A stretch of 64,000 nucleotides of DNA from Gnetum montanum (taxonomy: Eukaryota; Streptophyta; Gnetopsida; Gnetales; Gnetaceae): NCBI GenBank assembly GCA_015680685.1, contig MNCI01006151.1, positions 113,642 to 177,641 on the forward strand. Reading direction: 5' to 3'. The notes under the pieces are model-generated. The model did no database searches. It saw nothing but the letters and a program-made list of their open reading frames with translations, and was not told the DNA's origin. Shown here in pieces: positions 60,208 to 64,000 of the stretch. The stretch's first letter is position 1. Each line of letters opens with the position of its first letter. The position numbers and the translations under genes are program-made.

Positions 60208-62100
60208 TGTGATGTCTTAAAACGTCGATGGCTGGAACACTAAGAGGTTCACAGATGTATAGCCTAACCTCAAATCCATGCAAGGGCCATGTTGAGAGAA
60301 ATGAAGACGAAGTTCCCTAAATGGTCTAGTCAATCAAACAGGGACTTACATGGTGTAACAATAATCATTTGTAAACAAAGTTTTAGTGAGCTTCATGCTT
60401 GAGCTGAGATAGTGAGCAAGAACAAAATGTAACATAACATGGATATGTGAATGCGTATTGATAGTAGAAGAAAGTGCAAAAAGTAAATGCAAAGAAATAT
60501 AAAACAAATGCTGAAAATATAGAACTAGAGTTCAAGGGTGGAGAAATGCATTACCCAAATATTTTGGCATGCAACTTTTGATTAAATAATGTTTGAAGCT
60601 GGTATGCAACATTAGATAGGCATAGCGACAACGTAGCAGTGCGATCATAGTCTCTGGAACATTGTGGACATAGTGCTGGTAGCTGCAAAGGAGGTTAGAC
60701 CTACTAGGCTTACAGTCATCACATTATGCAAGTGGAAGGAAGACTATCATAGTACTCAACTAGATGTCAAGCTTGGATGCTCAAGTGTGGGAGTGATGAA
60801 GATGCTAAGAGTGCTCTAATGCTTGATGCTTAAAATGATTTTCCGATCAACCTATAAAATGCTACTTATTGGCGTATTTATAGGGCTAGTGTTGACGTGA
60901 GATGTGGACTAGATGCCATGTGGCCTAGGTCCCATGTAGCATGGGCATGAATGATTCACACTAACATGTTACACTCAAAATGCCAAGGCTCTAAGTGTTA
61001 TGCTCAAAGCGTAATGCTCTGTAGGATAAGAATGAGAACTAAGAATCTACCAAACTATGACCACACTGCTAGGACTACATGTGCCAAAGTCTAAAGGACC
61101 ACCATGTACCTACAAATAATGCCAAAAAAATGCAACTTGGAGTCTACGCTCTGGGACTATGTCTTTCTCCTCTTTCAAGTAGGGTCAAGCATAGGAACAA
61201 TTTTTGAGATCAATGGGGGTGCAAAAGCAAAGCAAACTATTGATCCTGGCCATCAGAAGGACATCAGAGCTAAAATGAAGGATGTTGATGTCAAGTTCTA
61301 GGAGCTTCTAAAAGCATTCGGAGGCATTTCCCAAGTTTCACGATGTCTACGCTACACAACGTGATAGAGCATAGCATGAATACTGAGAAAATTTTTACAA
61401 ATTTTTTCACTTATTACACTATCTACACTACGTAGTGTAGCAAAGTGTAGCACAAGTACTTTAATGAATTTTGCAAAAATTTGCAATTTTTCTTCGTGGC
61501 ATGCTAACGACACTCTAGAGTGTAGTAGGATAAGTAACCTTGGAAGTTAGAAAATTGCCAAATGCATCTTCCATGTCTATATAGCTTGACAGATTTCTTG
61601 TTCAACACATAGAAACATTTGACCTTGAAACCTAACACACTAACTACGTTGTGTAGCGTAGCAAAGCATGATAGGCCCAAAAGATAGAAAATTTGCCAAA
61701 CTATTTTTTCCATGCTAAGCACTTTTAATAACTCCTAGCCTAGTACTTGGGTGGACTGACAACCAAAACATGTGTTAAGCTAGGCAAGCTAGAGAGCATT
61801 GTGGGCTTGATAGTCTAGGAGATAGAAAATTTTCCAAACTATCTAGTCCATCCCTAATAAACCTTGCCCTCTTCTAACTTGACGTTTGTGTAGAATGGCC
61901 ATGGAAGTATGTGCTACGCTGACTATGCTATTAAGCGTAGTAGGTAAACTTAGAAAATTTTTGCAAAAAATAGGACTTCCAATGTGCTACACTATCTACG
62001 TTACATAGTGTGAAACCAGACTTAGAAAAATTTTCCCTAGTTTTGACACTCAGACAAATCTACCATTGAACTATAGGGGCCCAAAATTAGTGGTGTTTCA
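60208..62100 (-). mobile_element. 3' LTR of gypsy element F
   Basis: About 1.9 kb. Right end GGTGTTTCA at 62100, preceded on the minus strand by the polypurine tract CAACAAAGAGGGGCCAA. Left end TGTGATGTC near 60208. A minus-strand TATA box (CCCTATAAATACGCC) lies at about 60880-60895. U3 (61330-62020) repeats CTACGCTACACAACGT, CACTACGTAGTGTAGC, ACTACGTTGTGTAGCGTAG and similar dyads. It interrupts the 5' end of copia element E. The related, shorter LTR is at 19239-20507. Confidence 0.75.
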
Positions 62101-63660
62101 TTGGCCCCTCTTTGTTGATGTCTAGAGGACTAGCCTGAGAGATGTCAATAAAGAATGCAAAACACCATGATGAACATGACACCAACACCATTCGTCAGTG
62201 CCCGCTTGGATAACACTTCACTATACTTGAGAGTGCCAAGAAAACAAGGTGTGATAGGGAATAGTTTAGGGAGATGGGTCAAGGGACAATGGATAGAAGG
62301 GACAACTATAGGATGCAACACCATAATGGCTTGTTGTCAAAGCATGATCCCTCGTCTATGTGCTTGTGAGGGAGTCAACATGCGATGGTGTCCTACACTT
62401 TGGATTTTGACTGCTCATCAAAATGCTTGTGAGATGGTTGATCCAAGGCCAGACTGATTGCAAAACAGAAACTCTACCATTTGACTTGGGTGCTTTCTTT
62501 CCCCTCCATTTTTTTTTGTTTTTCTTTTTTCTTTCTTTTGTTGTTTTTTTTTTCTCTTTCTTTTCTTCTCTTTTTTTCTTTTGCTAATTTTATTTTGTTT
62601 TTTTTTCCAAGAAAATTATGCACCAACATTTGCTTAGAGACAATCACATCACATCTGTAAGATAGGTGTTTCCTCCCTGAGATGGGTTGCATTACATCCA
62701 TTTGGGGTTTTGACCTGCCCATAAAGGCTCACCATGGAACGAGTTGAAATACGTCCATCATGGGTTCAACAGTTGATTGTACAAAAGGTTACATGTGCAT
62801 TGAGAAAGCTTGTAAGGGATGTGGAAGATTGGAAGATCAAGAGGTAGGGGTTGGTTTAGCTAAGAGAATAGTAGGGATGTGCACTCTTAAGTAGCTAGGC
62901 AAGCCAAAGTGGACATGTCAAAACAATGCAGTGCCCTACCACCGTGATGAAATGCACCCTTAAACAACACCACCCAAGCTTCATCCTAGACATGCAACAT
63001 AAAGAAAAATAAGAGGAAACAACCACCACATGAGATGAGGGAAAATTCCTATCTACCTGGGCATTGTGAGGGCTACAATTAGTGCATCAGTTGCATGCAA
63101 TGTCCAAAGTAGAAAGGCCAGTGCAGTCATTGGTGGTGGTAGGCTAGAAAGCTCCAGCAGCCACACCAAAAGTTAGCACTTAAGTGGCTAGGAGCAATGG
63201 TGATGCAGGTGCTCAAGAGTTCTCATGAAAGGCAGGAGCTAGGAAACATAGCCATAGGATGAGAAGCCAAGCTACCAAATGCTCTTTTAGATTTAGGTGA
63301 TAGTGAGGGTCAAAGGATGGTAGTCCTATGGCTAGGCCATAATACTGCTAGGACTCCAGTGAGTGCTGTTGATGACAAGAGCTATGACTAGAATGATTGA
63401 TGGTGGTGATGGTAGCTCCAAAAGGTCAGCAAGATGCCAAACAGTATCTCTAGAAGATCAACAAGATGTAAGAGACGATGACATTGCAAATGTCCCAGAG
63501 GGATTTTCCTTCACAGCATGGACTTCATTTTGGAACTGTAATGTCCCACCCCATCCTACTCGAGAGATGTGGGTAGGTGATGAAAGATTTGAAGTATTCT
63601 TGCTCACTTGTCTATAGAACATTGTGTGTTAAACTGTAGATGCTAAATTGTGAAGACAAT
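62101..63660 (-). mobile_element. 3' internal region of gypsy element F (non-coding part)
   Basis: The polypurine tract at 62101-62117 marks this as the element's 3' end, with the rest extending beyond the window. A pyrimidine-rich (minus: purine-rich) stretch at 62500-62610 is a low-complexity run, and the Lys/Glu-rich frame across it is an artefact. No pol motif is seen. The plus frame 63363-63617 is open but unrecognised. Confidence 0.5.
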
Positions 63661-63674
63661 TTTGGGTTTTGGTA

Positions 63675-63975
63675 GACCGCATGTTGTGCTAGTTTAAGGT
63701 CCTAGTAGATTGTGATACCAGTTTAAGGTCTGGGTAGACCATGATGTGCTAGTTTAAGGTCCTAGCAGACCATTGTGCTAGTTTAACATCATAAAAGATG
63801 ATGGATAGTTAATTTAAGGACATAGTAGACCATGTTGTGGGTGCCTATTTAATGTCATAGCCCAAGGACATTATATGCTATTTTAATGTCATAGAGGATG
63901 GTCTGTGCTAGTTTAACATCATAGCAGATGTTCTATGCTAGTTTAACGTCATAGCAGATGCTCTACTTACCTTGC
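63675..63975. repeat. 30-bp degenerate tandem repeat
   Basis: About nine units of TGTGCTAGTTTAAGGTCCTAG-like sequence followed by AGACCAT or AGATG. They start near 63691, 63720, 63751, 63780, 63812, 63847, 63880, 63910 and 63940, with periods of 29-35. The last two units are nearly identical (GCTAGTTTAACRTCATAGCA). Located in the 3' internal region of element F. Confidence 0.85.
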
Positions 63976-64000
63976 TTTTATCATTGGTGCAATACTGCAT

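Noticed and set aside
62474-62722. Lys/Glu-rich minus-strand frame.
   Set aside because: It is the translation of a pyrimidine-rich low-complexity run, not a protein.
63536-63565. TGTAATGTCCCACCCC resembles the start of some plant gypsy LTRs.
   Set aside because: There is no polypurine tract upstream, no second copy in the window and no visible LTR end.

Overview
The window looks like land-plant nuclear DNA from a very large, repeat-rich genome. It is strongly AT-rich, has no compact operon-like coding, and is filled with old plant-type LTR retrotransposons of both the Ty3/gypsy and Ty1/copia superfamilies, many nested in one another. A gymnosperm, fern or lycophyte would fit the length and decay of the elements and the two unusual gene relics, but the sequence alone does not fix the species. 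I see no intact protein-coding gene, no rRNA or functional tRNA gene, and no CRISPR array. Every recognisable coding region carries stops, frameshifts or lost catalytic residues.

Layout. 1-4900 is AT-rich DNA without genes, opening with a cluster of GATATC dyads. A tRNA-derived SINE-like head lies at 4909-4985. About 5500-9959 is a minus-strand Ty3/gypsy chromovirus-type element (LTR, then integrase, RNase H, RT and protease read right to left), cut off by a second gypsy element whose 3' LTR and long 3' non-coding region occupy 9960-12526. 12804-18735 (minus) holds a broken gene with a DN..NK..VGHxHEDID signature, split by about 3 kb of other DNA. An LTR of another gypsy family sits at 19239-20507, followed by an array of short dyad repeats (20925-22060).

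From about 22060 to 38672 is a minus-strand Ty1/copia element (C). Its 5' LTR was split by a complete 11.2-kb gypsy element (A, 26488-37713) with a perfect 5-bp target-site duplication (AAGGG). Element A was in turn hit by a solo LTR (34087-35103). 38673-41374 is AT-rich and carries three related foldback sequences. A second copia element (D) fills 41375-47168. 48260-52100 contains a 275-bp tandem array and related degenerate repeats built on the same dyad as the first array. 52260-55660 (plus) is a multi-exon relic with a ParB-like N-terminal region and recognisable intron borders. A third copia copy (E) spans 55762-60200 with gag but no pol. From 60208 to the end is a gypsy element (F) with a 1.9-kb LTR and a terminal 30-bp tandem repeat.

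How things fit together: nesting gives a relative chronology (C older than A, A older than the solo LTR). Mutations at key sites (tRNA primer site, catalytic residues, stop codons) are largely transitions, as expected from long-term cytosine methylation. Several LTR families independently carry U3 regions packed with short dyads. The most unusual content is the two non-retroviral gene relics and the two dyad arrays.
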